Shown: positions 19,721 through 28,563 of the stretch, piece by piece | Position numbering within the stretch: the first letter of the stretch is position 1 | Layout: each line of letters begins with the position of its first letter | Origin: Maritimibacter sp. | Lineage (GTDB): Bacteria; Pseudomonadota; Alphaproteobacteria; Rhodobacterales; Rhodobacteraceae | NCBI GenBank assembly: GCA_017792445.1 | Contig: CP051232.1 | Coordinates: forward strand, 496,001-560,000 | Direction of reading: 5' to 3' | DNA: 64,000 bases | Notes under the pieces: model-generated | What the model was told of the DNA's origin: nothing | Seen by the model: only the letters and a program-made list of their open reading frames with translations | Databases searched by the model: none | Made by a program: the position numbers and the translations under genes

Positions 19721-20025
19721 CTTTACGGTCTCCGCAGGGAGCAGTGAATTTTAAGCCTCTTCTGAAGGCGCTGTGAGGGACCATGCTGAAAATTTCGGCA
19801 TAAGTCATGTGGCGTGACTTAGGGTTACATATGCACCTTCTGCATAGCCGGAATGAGGCTTCGACGGATTGTGCATCTGCAGCATAGGTTTATTTTGATC
19901 CTCAACAGGGCGGCACACTGATGGCGCTGACACAGACACACCCGGCGGCGGACACCAAACACCCGCAGCCGACCCGAGACAAGACACGGCGCGCGATGCG
20001 CCCGCAGAGAACGAAGGAAAGCAAT
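19721..20025. promoter_or_regulatory. Divergent intergenic region between mrp and the small-RNA locus
   Basis: This 305-base gap must hold the promoters of mrp (leftward) and of the 41-codon ORF with the hairpin array (rightward). It contains an inverted repeat TATGCA-N5-TGCATA (19830-19846) and, 40 bases on, a related 16-mer (19872-19887, 13 of 16 identical). I could not recognise a convincing sigma-70 or RpoH-type promoter by eye. A frame open from 19921 is in phase with the small ORF but lacks a good start. Confidence 0.4.
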
Positions 20026-20151
20026 ATGGCTTTCACGCAAGAAATCGCAGGCTTCGAAGCCGGACTGGTCCGCCACATGCGCGAAGAGCTTTCGCTGGCC
20101 CGCCGGGCCGCAGCCAAGCGCGGCAAAACCGGAACCGCCGAGGCCCGCTAA
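20026..20151 (+). CDS. 41-residue protein at the head of the CCUCCUCCC hairpin locus
   Basis: The predicted product begins MAFTQEIAGFEAGL and ends in a basic stretch (RRAAAKRGKTG). An AAGGAAAG ribosome site lies 4 bases before the ATG. It stops 29 bases before the first CCTCCTCCC loop. In R. sphaeroides the CcsR/cuckoo RNAs are co-transcribed with a small upstream gene (ccaF1, DUF1127), so this ORF occupies the same position. I do not see the DUF1127 signature here, so it may be a different family. Function unknown. Confidence 0.65.
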   Translation: MAFTQEIAGFEAGLVRHMREELSLARRAAAKRGKTGTAEAR

Positions 20152-20167
20152 ACAGAGATTGAGTTTC

Positions 20168-20812
20168 AGGCCGCCTTCTCCTCCTCCCTAGGTTGTCTGA
20201 TTACTCGCGGCGACGTCTTCCTCCTCCCTGATGTCGCCGCACCTTATTACCGCCGAAGCCCCTCTCCTCCTCCCTGGGGCCTAGGCGATCGAAGAACCGG
20301 CGATGCCCTCTCCTCCTCCCTGGGCATCGCCGGCACTTCGCAAGAATACGAATGCGGACGCCTCCTCCTCCCTTTGGCGTTCGTTGGAAAGTCGGCGGCA
20401 CCCTCTCCTCCTCCCTGGGTGCCGCCGATGCCAAAACAGAGATACGAGCGTTCCTCTCCTCCTCCCTGGAACGCTCGTTGGAAGATCGGCGGCGCCCTCT
20501 CCTCCTCCCTGGGCGTCGCCGGTTCCTTCCACCGGAATACGGGCGTCCCTCTCCTCCTCCCTGGGACGTACGTTGGAAAGTCGGCGGCGCGCTACCTCCT
20601 CCCTGCGCGCCGCCGATGCCAACACAGAGATACGGGCGTTCCTCTCCTCCTCCCTGGAACGTTCGTTGGAAAGTCGGCGGCACCCTCTCCTCCTCCCTGG
20701 GTGTCGTCGGTGCTTTCCCCAGATACGGGCGTCCCTCTCCTCCTCCCTGGGACGTACGTAGAAATGACGGCGATGCGCTTCCTCCTCCCTGCGCATCGCC
20801 GTTTTTCTTTTT
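20168..20812 (+). ncRNA. Tandem array of fourteen CCUCCUCCC-loop hairpins (cuckoo/CcsR-type sRNAs)
   Basis: CCTCCTCCC occurs fourteen times, starting at 20180, 20220, 20266, 20312, 20364, 20407, 20458, 20501, 20553, 20595, 20646, 20689, 20739 and 20781. Nearly every copy is flanked by inverted repeats of 8-12 bp, so it lies in the loop of a hairpin. Stems differ between copies but keep pairing. Two stem classes alternate in the last nine hairpins, GGCGGC-type and ACGGGCGT-type, joined by short linkers. This is the architecture of the cuckoo/CcsR family, four tandem sRNAs with two such loops each in R. sphaeroides as I recall, made under stress. The loop resembles the 16S anti-Shine-Dalgarno and could pair with GGAGG mRNA sites. 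By that measure the locus would yield about seven sRNAs. Confidence 0.88.
20767..20812 (+). terminator. Intrinsic terminator formed by the last CCTCCTCCC hairpin
   Basis: The final hairpin pairs ACGGCGATGCGC (20767-20778) with GCGCATCGCCGT (20791-20802) around the CCTCCTCCC loop. It runs straight into TTTTTCTTTTT. The last sRNA element therefore also serves as the rho-independent terminator of the array, before trpA. Confidence 0.85.
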
Positions 20813-20924
20813 CGGACACAGCCATCGCAATTCCTGCCGCGACCGCACGCCAAGCGGCGAAATCCGATTGATTTCCGCCGGTCCATTCGCCAAACGGATA
20901 CGGACCTGAATTGGGGGACCGGAC

Positions 20925-21716
20925 ATGACCAGGATCGACGCCAAGTTCGCAGAGCTGAAAGCGAGCGGGAAAAAGGCCTTCGTGGCCTACGTGATGGCCG
21001 GCGACCCGGACTATGAAAAGTCGCTTGAGATCGTGAAGTCGCTGCCCGCGGCGGGCGTGGACGTAATCGAGCTTGGCCTGCCCTTCACCGACCCGATGGC
21101 CGACGGCCCGACGATCCAGCTTGCTGGCCAGCGTGCGCTGGAAGGCGGCATGACGTTGCAGAAGACCCTCGATCTGGCGACCGAGTTCCGCAAGGACGAC
21201 GACACGACGCCGATCGTGATGATGGGCTACTACAACCCGATCTATAATCGCGGCGTCGATACCTTCCTTGCCGATGCCAAGGCTGCCGGGATCGACGGGC
21301 TGATCATCGTCGACCTGCCGCCGGAAGAGGACGAGGAACTGTGCATTCCGGCGCAGAAGGCCGGGCTGAACTTCATCCGCCTCGCCACGCCCACCACCGA
21401 CGACAAGCGGCTGCCCAAGGTGCTGCAGAACACGTCGGGCTTCGTCTACTACGTCTCGATCACCGGTATCACCGGCTCGGCCGAGGCGCAGGCCAACGAT
21501 GTCGGCCCGGAAGTGGCGCGCATCAAGGCCAAGACGGACCTGCCGGTGATCGTGGGCTTCGGTATCCGCACCCCCGAAACGGCAGAGGCGATTGCAGGCA
21601 TCGCGGACGGCGCGGTGGTCGGGTCCGCCATCGTCGCGAAGATCGCCGACGGCGAACCGACCGATGCGGTGCAGGCTTACGTCAAGACGCTGGCCGACGG
21701 CGCGCACCGCGCCTGA
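20925..21716 (+). CDS. trpA: Tryptophan synthase alpha subunit
   Basis: Alpha subunit that cleaves indole-3-glycerol phosphate to indole and glyceraldehyde 3-phosphate. The 263-residue TIM-barrel protein has the catalytic Glu49 (VIELGLPF) and Asp60 (FTDPMADGP), plus the phosphate-binding GFGIRTPE loop. It sits directly after the sRNA-array terminator with GGGGGA before the ATG. The beta subunit gene trpB is 10 kb away on the other strand, so the usual trpB-trpA pair is split here. Confidence 0.97.
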   Translation: MTRIDAKFAELKASGKKAFVAYVMAGDPDYEKSLEIVKSLPAAGVDVIELGLPFTDPMADGPTIQLAGQRALEGGMTLQKTLDLATEFRKDDDTTPIVMMGYYNPIYNRGVDTFLADAKAAGIDGLIIVDLPPEEDEELCIPAQKAGLNFIRLATPTTDDKRLPKVLQNTSGFVYYVSITGITGSAEAQANDVGPEVARIKAKTDLPVIVGFGIRTPETAEAIAGIADGAVVGSAIVAKIADGEPTDAVQAYVKTLADGAHRA

Positions 21717-21755
21717 TCGCTTGCCCGCAACGCCCGAGCCGTGCATGGGTACGGC

Positions 21756-22574
21756 ATGAGCTTGCCCCCTGACCGCATCGCCTCCCTTGCCGAAGACCTT
21801 CTGAGCGCCCGCGACGGCGGACGCCAGCGCCCGCCCCTGTCGGACACAGAGGACGGGTTCGGCTGGGATGACGCCCACGCCATCGCCGCCCGCATCCGCA
21901 CCCTGCGCATCGCCAGCGGCGAAACGCCCGTGGGGCGCAAAATCGGCTTCACCAACAGGACAATCTGGCCGCTGTACGGGGTCCACGGGCCGATCTGGGG
22001 CGATATGTTCGACCGTTCGGTCACGCAACTGGACGCGGCGAAGGCAACGGTCGATCTGCCCAAGGTGCCGGAGCCTCGGATCGAACCCGAGATCGTCTTC
22101 GGCTTCGGCGCGACGCCCGCCGCTGCGATGCCGGACGCCGAACTTCTGGACTGCATCGAATGGGTCGCCCACGGGTTCGAGATCGTGACCTCGGTCTACC
22201 CCGGCTGGAAATTCGCCGCCGCCGACTGCCAGGCCGCCTTTGGCCTGCACCGCGCGTTGTTCATCGGCCCCCGCCAGCCGCTCGGTTCACTCGGCGCACA
22301 GCCCGCTGTATCGCTGGCCGGACTGGAACTGACGCTGAAGGGCCGCGACGTGCAGGCCGAAGGCCGCGGCGCCGACGTGCTGGACGGCCCGTTGCAGGCA
22401 CTGCGGTTCCTTCTGGACGGGCTGGCGGCCGTGCCGGGCGAGACACCGCTGAAGGCCGGCGACATCGTCACCACGGGCACACTCACCGACGCGATGCCGG
22501 TGACGGGTGGCGACCGCTGGCAGACTGAAATTCACGGCTGCGACCTGCCCGGGCTGGACGTCACCTTCCGCTGA
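21756..22574 (+). CDS. 2-keto-4-pentenoate hydratase (MhpD) family protein
   Basis: Member of the fumarylacetoacetase-fold hydratase/decarboxylase family, which adds water to 2-hydroxypenta-2,4-dienoate-type substrates in aromatic meta-cleavage pathways. Supporting segments are GRKIGFTNRTIWPLYG, EPEIVFGFG and the C-terminal IVTTGTLTDAMPV. Length is about 272 residues from the ATG at 21756; a GTG at 21741 is also in frame. Neither start has a clear ribosome site, which may mean read-through from trpA. No other catabolic genes lie nearby, so the true substrate is open. Confidence 0.8.
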   Translation: MSLPPDRIASLAEDLLSARDGGRQRPPLSDTEDGFGWDDAHAIAARIRTLRIASGETPVGRKIGFTNRTIWPLYGVHGPIWGDMFDRSVTQLDAAKATVDLPKVPEPRIEPEIVFGFGATPAAAMPDAELLDCIEWVAHGFEIVTSVYPGWKFAAADCQAAFGLHRALFIGPRQPLGSLGAQPAVSLAGLELTLKGRDVQAEGRGADVLDGPLQALRFLLDGLAAVPGETPLKAGDIVTTGTLTDAMPVTGGDRWQTEIHGCDLPGLDVTFR

Positions 22575-22681
22575 CGCTCCCGGCCGCCTGTGCGTATCAC
22601 AGCCGCCGCCGCTGCCAATTGTCACCACCGCGCGCGACTGCTAACCAAAGACGCCGCACACATGCCCCGGAGGAAGCATCA

Positions 22682-23854
22682 ATGCCCGTCATCACCGAGA
22701 TCGAAGACCTCAAACGCATCTATCGTCATCGGACGCCGAAGATGTTCTTCGACTACTGCGAGTCGGGCAGCTGGACGGAACAGACTTTCCGCGAGAACTC
22801 TTCGGATTTTGACAAGCTTTACCTGCGACAGCGCGTGGCCGTCGACATGACCGGCCGGTCTACCGCGACGCAGATGATCGGGCAGGACGTGTCGATGCCG
22901 GTGGCGCTGGCCCCTGTCGGATCGACCGGGATGCAGTGGCCGGACGGCGAGATCCTTGCCTGCAAGGCGGCGCATGCTTTCGGGACGCAGTTCACCCTGT
23001 CGACGATGTCGGTCTGCTCGATCGAGGATGTGGCCACCCATGTCGACAAACCGTTCTGGTTCCAGCTTTACGTCATGCGCGACTGGGACTTCGTCGTGCG
23101 GATGATCGAACGGGCGAAAGAGGCGAAGTGTTCTGCGCTGGTCCTGACGCTGGACCTTCAGATCCTCGGGCAACGGCACAAGGACCTGAAGAACGGCCTT
23201 AGCGTGCCGCTGCGTCCTTCGCTGGCCAATATCTTCGACCTCTCGACCAAGTGGGCCTGGGGCCGCGCGATGATGAAGACCCCGCGCCGCACCTTCGGCA
23301 ACATCGTGGGACACGCCAAGGGCGTCTCGAACCTGACGTCTCTGTCCGCATGGACGGCGGAAAGCTTCGACCCCCGCCTTGACTGGGAGAAGGTCAAAGA
23401 GATCAAGCGCCTGTGGGGCGGGCCGCTGATCCTGAAGGGCATTCTGGATGCCGAGGACGCCAAGCTGGCGCTGAACGTCGGGGCCGACGCCATCGTCGTG
23501 TCGAACCACGGCGGGCGGCAACTGGATGGCGCGCTGTCGTCGATCCGCGCGCTGCCGTCGATCCTTGACGCCGTGGGCGACAAGATCGAGGTGCATCTCG
23601 ACAGCGGCATCCGCTCGGGTCAGGACGTGCTGAAGGCCATGGCGATGGGCGCCAAGGGCACCTTCATCGGCCGTGCCGCGATCTACGGGCTGGGTGCGAT
23701 GGGTCAGGCCGGTGTCACCCGGGCGCTGGAGATCATCCACAAAGAGCTCGACTTCTCGATGGCGCTGTGTGGCCGACGCACGATTGACGAGGTCGACCGC
23801 GACATCCTTCTGATCCCCGAGGATTTCTCGGGCAAGTGGCAGGCAACGGCATGA
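22682..23854 (+). CDS. lldD: FMN-dependent alpha-hydroxy-acid dehydrogenase (L-lactate dehydrogenase type)
   Basis: Oxidises an L-2-hydroxy acid, most likely L-lactate, and passes electrons to the respiratory chain. The 390-residue protein has the family features: LAPVGSTGMQWPDGE, the active-site motif SNHGGRQLDGA with the catalytic His and Arg, and the FMN-phosphate segment DSGIRSGQDVLKA. A strong GGAGGAAG precedes the ATG at 22682. Its stop overlaps the next small gene by ATGA. Substrate could also be another 2-hydroxy acid. Confidence 0.88.
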   Translation: MPVITEIEDLKRIYRHRTPKMFFDYCESGSWTEQTFRENSSDFDKLYLRQRVAVDMTGRSTATQMIGQDVSMPVALAPVGSTGMQWPDGEILACKAAHAFGTQFTLSTMSVCSIEDVATHVDKPFWFQLYVMRDWDFVVRMIERAKEAKCSALVLTLDLQILGQRHKDLKNGLSVPLRPSLANIFDLSTKWAWGRAMMKTPRRTFGNIVGHAKGVSNLTSLSAWTAESFDPRLDWEKVKEIKRLWGGPLILKGILDAEDAKLALNVGADAIVVSNHGGRQLDGALSSIRALPSILDAVGDKIEVHLDSGIRSGQDVLKAMAMGAKGTFIGRAAIYGLGAMGQAGVTRALEIIHKELDFSMALCGRRTIDEVDRDILLIPEDFSGKWQATA

Positions 23855-24087
23855 CCGCCGACCTGCCCCGCGCGCTGGACCTGTTGGAACAGGGCGACTG
23901 GCAGGCGGCGCATGATATCGTCGAGACCGAGGACGACACGGCATCCGCTTGGGTGCATGCCCTTGTCCACAAGATCGAGGGCGACGACTGGAACGCCGGT
24001 TACTGGTACCGGCGCGCCGGTCGTGAAAGGTTCAAGGGCACCGTCAGCGAAGAGATCGCCGCGATCCGGGCCGAGATCGCAGGCTAG
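23851..24087 (+). CDS. 78-residue hypothetical protein coupled to lldD
   Basis: Small acidic protein beginning MTADLPRALDLLEQGDWQAA, with a TPR-like helical look (LEQGDWQAAHDIVE) and a conserved-looking WYRRAGR segment. Its ATG overlaps the lldD stop (ATGA), so it is almost certainly co-translated. I do not recognise a characterised family. It converges on the MFS gene; the two stop codons share the bases CTAG. Confidence 0.72.
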   Translation: MTADLPRALDLLEQGDWQAAHDIVETEDDTASAWVHALVHKIEGDDWNAGYWYRRAGRERFKGTVSEEIAAIRAEIAG

Positions 24088-25244
24088 GCCGCCTGCGTCT
24101 TCGGCTCGCGCCACGCCAGCGCCCAGATCGCCGGCAGGATCACCGCGATGATGATGCTGACCGCGACGAAGGCAAAGCGCAGGCCGAACAGTTCCGCGAT
24201 GCCGCCGATCATCGACGGGCCCACGAAGAAGCCGACAATCCCCAGCATCCACGCGCGCGACATAGCATAGCTGCGCATCCGTTCCGTCACCCGTGCCCCC
24301 AGCAGCGACGTGACCGAGGGAACGACCACCGCCATGCCCATGCCGGTGATCGCGACGCCGATCAGGACAACGGGGACCGAGGGCGCCGCCGCGATGGTCA
24401 ATGCGCCGATGACGCCCAGAACCGCTGACCAGAAAATCAGCCGCGCATCGCCCAGGCGGGCGCTCAGCAACTGCCCGGACAGCCGCCCGATCCCCATGAC
24501 CAGACCAAGCGTCGCCGGGCCGAAACTGCCCTGTCCGTGCTCGCCGCCCAGCGTGCGCTCGATATGCAGGGCCGACCACGCCTCGGTCGCGTTCTCGCCG
24601 ATGAAGCCCGCGAACAGGATGACGCCGGTCAGCGCGATGGCGCCCCACGGCAGGCGCGCGGCGGTGTCCGGCGCTTCCTCTTCCACCGGGGCAGCGGTGC
24701 GCGGCACGCGCATCAGCAGAACCAGCAGCACGCAGACAAAGGCCATCGCCGGCAGGATCTGTGCCGCCTCCAGCCCTGCACGCCGGGCAATCCCCGAGAC
24801 CCAAGCCGCCCCTGCGAAGGCGAAGGAATACATCGCGTGGTTCACGTTCATCAGGTGCATCTTGTGCCGCGCCTCAAGCCCGCTGATGTGCAGGTTCGAC
24901 GAGATGTCCAGCAGCGCGACGGTCAGGCCCATCGCGAACAGGCATGCGCCCAAAGCGACGACCGTCTGCGGGAACATCGGCAAAAGGATCACGAAACAGA
25001 CGCAGATGCCGAACAGAGGCATTGCGTAGCGGCCCAGCGTGCCGGTCACCTTCGGAGCGGACCACATCGCGATCAGACCGCCCAGGGCAGACATCAGAAG
25101 CGCACCGCCAAGTTCACCGTCGGACGCATCGACACGCGCCTTGATGTCGGGAACCATGGCGGCGAAGCTGCCCCACAGGATACCAACGGACATGAGGCCG
25201 GCAGCCGGTGCGCGCGAGATGCGCAGCGCGGTCAGGATGGACAT
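24084..25244 (-). CDS. Major facilitator superfamily transporter
   Basis: Polytopic membrane protein of 386 residues with about twelve hydrophobic helices in two halves. The central loop is acidic (VEEEAPDTAARL). The N-terminal part (GILWGSFAAMVPDIKARV) and the VVVPSVTSLLGARV segment fit the MFS fold. Substrate cannot be read from the sequence. It is transcribed alone and converges with the lldD operon. Confidence 0.85.
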   Translation of the reverse strand: MSILTALRISRAPAAGLMSVGILWGSFAAMVPDIKARVDASDGELGGALLMSALGGLIAMWSAPKVTGTLGRYAMPLFGICVCFVILLPMFPQTVVALGACLFAMGLTVALLDISSNLHISGLEARHKMHLMNVNHAMYSFAFAGAAWVSGIARRAGLEAAQILPAMAFVCVLLVLLMRVPRTAAPVEEEAPDTAARLPWGAIALTGVILFAGFIGENATEAWSALHIERTLGGEHGQGSFGPATLGLVMGIGRLSGQLLSARLGDARLIFWSAVLGVIGALTIAAAPSVPVVLIGVAITGMGMAVVVPSVTSLLGARVTERMRSYAMSRAWMLGIVGFFVGPSMIGGIAELFGLRFAFVAVSIIIAVILPAIWALAWREPKTQAA

Positions 25245-25451
25245 TTCGGGATCCCTTGTCTTTTGCCCGCAGCCGAGGCGTGCGGGTCTTGCGGCGGACG
25301 CTATCCCCAGCCCGCCCGAAAGCGCAAGACGGCGATGGCGTATCCGGCCACTATTTGCCCTTCCCTCGGGTCCCGATCTGCACTATAGGCGGCGCTTCAC
25401 CGGGCATACACCCTTGGAGGATGCCCATAACACTCAGTTAGGAGACGAATT

Positions 25452-26090
25452 ATGGCTGGCGAGATTCCTGATCTTGTAGCCACGGAGCGTTCGGGGACAG
25501 GCAAGGGGGCCGCCCGTCAAGCACGCCGTGACAATCTGGTACCTGGTATCGTGTACGGGGGCGGTGTCGATCCGCTGCCGATCAACCTTCCCTTCAATGA
25601 ATTGCTGAAGCGCCTGAAAGCCGGCCGCTTCCTTGCAACGCTGTTCAACATGAAGGTCGAGGGACACGAAGATGTCCGCGTGATCTGCCGCTCTGTGCAG
25701 CGCGATGTGGTGAAGGACCTTCCGACCCACGTCGACTTCATGCGCCTGCGTCGCACCACGAAGATCAACCTGTACATCCCGGTCGAGTTCGTCGGCCAGG
25801 AAGAGTCGCCCGGCATCAAGAAGGGCGGCGTTCTGACCGTCGTTCGTCCGGAAGTCGAACTGGTTGTGACCGCTGGTGACATTCCGGACCACATCACCGT
25901 GGACGTGTCGAAGCTGAACGTCGGCGACACCGTGACCATCTCGGCAGTCACCCTGCCGGAAGGCGCGAAGCCGACCATCGACCGCGACTTCGTGATCGCC
26001 AACATCACCGCGCCTTCGGGCCTGCGTGGCGGTGGCGACGACGAGGAAGAGGGCGATGCGGACGCCGCGGAGGCAACCGCCGAGGAGTAA
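25452..26090 (+). CDS. rplY: 50S ribosomal protein L25 (TL5/CTC type)
   Basis: 5S rRNA-binding ribosomal protein. The 212-residue protein has the N-terminal L25 beta-barrel ([20 protein letters not shown]), a C-terminal TL5/CTC domain, and an acidic tail ([15 protein letters not shown]), so it is the long bacterial form. AGGAGACG precedes the ATG. It is followed by a good intrinsic terminator and then pth, the common rplY-pth pairing. Confidence 0.96.
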   Translation: MAGEIPDLVATERSGTGKGAARQARRDNLVPGIVYGGGVDPLPINLPFNELLKRLKAGRFLATLFNMKVEGHEDVRVICRSVQRDVVKDLPTHVDFMRLRRTTKINLYIPVEFVGQEESPGIKKGGVLTVVRPEVELVVTAGDIPDHITVDVSKLNVGDTVTISAVTLPEGAKPTIDRDFVIANITAPSGLRGGGDDEEEGDADAAEATAEE

Positions 26091-26118
26091 TCCCCGGTCG
26101 CATCGACAAGACATTCGC

Positions 26119-26150
26119 AGCGGAGCCTTCGGGCTCCGTTGTTCGTTTCA
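26119..26150 (+). terminator. Intrinsic terminator after rplY
   Basis: CGGAGCC (26121-26127) pairs with GGCTCCG (26132-26138) across a stable TTCG tetraloop, followed by TTGTTCGTTT. It lies 30 bases past the rplY stop codon and separates rplY from pth. Confidence 0.8.
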
Positions 26151-26319
26151 GACCAGCCTGTCCGTGATCGTTCGCAAAAATGATCGCAAATAGTTGGAAT
26201 TCTGAAAGAGCGGCAAGCCGCCCTTCCCGCCGCCCGCCATGCCCCACGAACGCCCCGCCATTGCACGCGTCGCGCGGCGCGGATAGACCCTTCGCAACTG
26301 CAGCAAGGAGCCTCGCCCC

Positions 26320-27015
26320 ATGCGTCTGTTCGTCGGTCTGGGAAATCCGGGCGCCAAGTACGCCCGCAACCGTCACAACATCGGCTTCATGGCGGTCGAC
26401 CGCATTGCCGAGGATCACGGCTTTGGTCCGTGGCGCGGCAAGTTCCAGGGCCAGGTGTCCGAGGGGCGACTGGGCATGGAGAAGGTGCTGCTGCTGAAGC
26501 CCGAGACCTACATGAACCTGTCCGGCAATTCGGTGTCGGCTGCAGCCCAGTTCTACAAGATCGGGATCGAGGACATCATCGTCTTCCACGACGAACTGGA
26601 CCTTGCCCCCGGCAAGTGCCGGTTCAAGACCGGTGGCGGGCATGCGGGGCACAACGGGCTTCGGTCGATCCATTCGCAGATCGGCGACAAGTATCATCGT
26701 GTGCGCATGGGCATCGGCCACCCCGGCCACAAGGATGCGGTGTCGCATTATGTCCTGCACGATTTCTCGAAGGCGGATCAGGAGTGGCTCGACGACCTGC
26801 TGCGCGGGATTTCGGACGGGGCGAAGGTTCTGGCCGAGGGACAGACGGGCAAGTTTCTGAACGCCGTCGCCCTGCGCACCGCGCCTCCTCGGTCCTCTAC
26901 GTCCGAGAAGAAACCGGAGCCTGCACCGAAGCCCGCCAGCACGCCCGAACCTGAACCGGAAGCCGCGCCCGATTCGCGCAGCCCGCTTCAGAAGCTCGTG
27001 GACAAGTTCAAATGA
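26320..27015 (+). CDS. pth: Peptidyl-tRNA hydrolase
   Basis: Cleaves peptidyl-tRNA that drops off ribosomes. Catalytic residues are in place: the Asn of GLGNPG, the His of RNRHNIGF and the Asp of [10 protein letters not shown], with [12 protein letters not shown] after it. The 231-residue protein carries an extra C-terminal tail of roughly 40 residues rich in Pro, Glu and Lys ([12 protein letters not shown]) that the core enzyme lacks. AAGGAG precedes the ATG. Its stop overlaps the next gene by ATGA. Confidence 0.96.
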   Translation: MRLFVGLGNPGAKYARNRHNIGFMAVDRIAEDHGFGPWRGKFQGQVSEGRLGMEKVLLLKPETYMNLSGNSVSAAAQFYKIGIEDIIVFHDELDLAPGKCRFKTGGGHAGHNGLRSIHSQIGDKYHRVRMGIGHPGHKDAVSHYVLHDFSKADQEWLDDLLRGISDGAKVLAEGQTGKFLNAVALRTAPPRSSTSEKKPEPAPKPASTPEPEPEAAPDSRSPLQKLVDKFK

Positions 27016-28043
27016 ACCTGCGCGCGGCGCTGCGCGATCAGGCGGTCTCGTGTGAACAGCTGGGCTCTCCGTTCAACGCCCGCCTTCTGCGGTTGATCGC
27101 GGATCGGCTAAAGCCCGGAGGCGCCATCGCCGACCGCCTGCTCGGATGGGATGGCGACATTTCCTCTCGCGGGCATTCGGTGCCGTTGCGGCTGGTCGGC
27201 AGCCTGCACGGGCTGGTGATCGAGGGCGAAGCCCCCGAGCTTGCCGCCTGCTATCCCCCACACGACGCCGACGATGACACGCTGTGGGCCGCGGTGCGGT
27301 CGGCGATGGAAGATCACGCCAAACGGCTGGGCCAGTGGCTTGACCGGCCCCCCCAGACGAATGAAACCGGACGAAGCGCGGTTCTTATCGCCGCCGGTCA
27401 CTGGCTGACCGATGTGTACGGCCTGCCGATCGTTCTGTCGGAACTTGGCGCCAGCGCCGGCCTGAACCTGTTCTGGGACCGCTATGCGCTGGACCTGCCC
27501 GGCGGCCGCCTTGGCCCTGCCGATCCGGTGCTGACCCTTGCGCCCGACTGGGACGGCCCCCTGCCCCCCAAGGCTGCTCCGACGGTTGTCGAGCGGCGCG
27601 GCACCGACCTGACGCCGCTGGACCCAAGCTTGCAGACGGATCGCCAACGCCTGTGCGCCTATGTCTGGCCCGATCAGACCGACCGTTTGACGCGCACCCG
27701 CGCGGCGCTGGCTGCGGCAGAGCCGGTGGTGGACGCCGCCGACGCGGCGGACTGGCTGGAAACCCGGCTGGCGGAACCCAGGCCGGGACGGTTGCACCTG
27801 ATCTACCACACCATCGCATGGCAGTATTTTCCCGAGGCGGTCAAAGCCCGCGCCCGCGCCTTGATCGAGGCCGCCGGCGAGAACGCCACCGACGACGCCC
27901 CGATTGCGTGGCTGGGGATGGAAGCCGACGATGGCTCGCCCGGCGCCGGCATGACGCTGCGTCTGTGGCCCGGCGACAGAACAGTCCGGCTGGGACGCGT
28001 GGATTTCCACGGGCGGTGGCTGCGCTGGGCGCCCGAAGGTTGA
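27012..28043 (+). CDS. DUF2332 family protein
   Basis: 343-residue soluble protein of the DUF2332 family, whose biochemical role is not established as far as I know. Recognisable blocks are the N-terminal [29 protein letters not shown] and the later [16 protein letters not shown]. The fold of these segments is compatible with a methyltransferase-like domain, but that is inference. It is coupled to pth by a 4-base overlap. Confidence 0.78.
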   Translation: MNLRAALRDQAVSCEQLGSPFNARLLRLIADRLKPGGAIADRLLGWDGDISSRGHSVPLRLVGSLHGLVIEGEAPELAACYPPHDADDDTLWAAVRSAMEDHAKRLGQWLDRPPQTNETGRSAVLIAAGHWLTDVYGLPIVLSELGASAGLNLFWDRYALDLPGGRLGPADPVLTLAPDWDGPLPPKAAPTVVERRGTDLTPLDPSLQTDRQRLCAYVWPDQTDRLTRTRAALAAAEPVVDAADAADWLETRLAEPRPGRLHLIYHTIAWQYFPEAVKARARALIEAAGENATDDAPIAWLGMEADDGSPGAGMTLRLWPGDRTVRLGRVDFHGRWLRWAPEG

Positions 28044-28095
28044 TCGCCGCGCGGCAGCAACTAACATCGTGACCGACAAATTCCGGAGACGCCCC

Positions 28096-28473
28096 ATGGA
28101 CATGGACCCTTCAGTCAACGTGCTCGGTGAGCCGCTCGAGACCTGCTCGGACCGCCCGCTGACCGGGTTCTTCCGGAACGGATCCTGCGACACATGCAAT
28201 GAGGATGCAGGTAGCCACACGGTCTGCGCCGTTATGACCGCCGAGTTCCTTGCCTTCTCGAAATACGTAGGCAACGACCTGTCGACGCCGCGTCCGGAGC
28301 TGGGCTTTGCGGGGCTCGAGCCCGGCGATCACTGGTGCATCTGTGCGGCGCGGTTCCTGCAGGCCCATGACGAGGGCTGCTCGCCCGAGGTCGACCTGTC
28401 GGCGACCCACATGCGCGCGCTAGAGATCGTGCCGCTGTCGGTGCTTCAGGAACGGGCGATGACGGCGGATTGA
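28096..28473 (+). CDS. DUF2237 family protein
   Basis: 125-residue protein of the DUF2237 family. Conserved features are NVLGEPLETCS, LTGFFRNGSCDT, TAEFLAFSKYVGNDLSTP and the cysteine/tryptophan motif HWCICAARFLQA. The ATG at 28096 follows GGAGA; an upstream GTG at 28069 is in frame but has no ribosome site. Function is uncharacterised, although conserved cysteines suggest metal or redox chemistry. Confidence 0.82.
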   Translation: MDMDPSVNVLGEPLETCSDRPLTGFFRNGSCDTCNEDAGSHTVCAVMTAEFLAFSKYVGNDLSTPRPELGFAGLEPGDHWCICAARFLQAHDEGCSPEVDLSATHMRALEIVPLSVLQERAMTAD

Positions 28474-28563
28474 CCCCGCGCGCCGGGCGTGCGACCCCGT
28501 TGGGCAAGCCAGCGAGCGCTCCGGCGAAGCCAGCCCGATCCCCGAACCAGCAAGAGACAGGCC

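Noticed and set aside
20168-20812. CRISPR-like array
   Set aside because: The repeated CCTCCTCCC is short, spacers are palindromic arms rather than unique sequences, spacing is irregular and no cas genes are present. The hairpin sRNA explanation fits better.
20592-22250. 552-codon minus-strand open frame and similar frames across the hairpin array
   Set aside because: These frames translate the hairpins into Arg/Glu/Gly repeats (PGRRRG, REEER) and run antisense to trpA; they are by-products of the repeat sequence.
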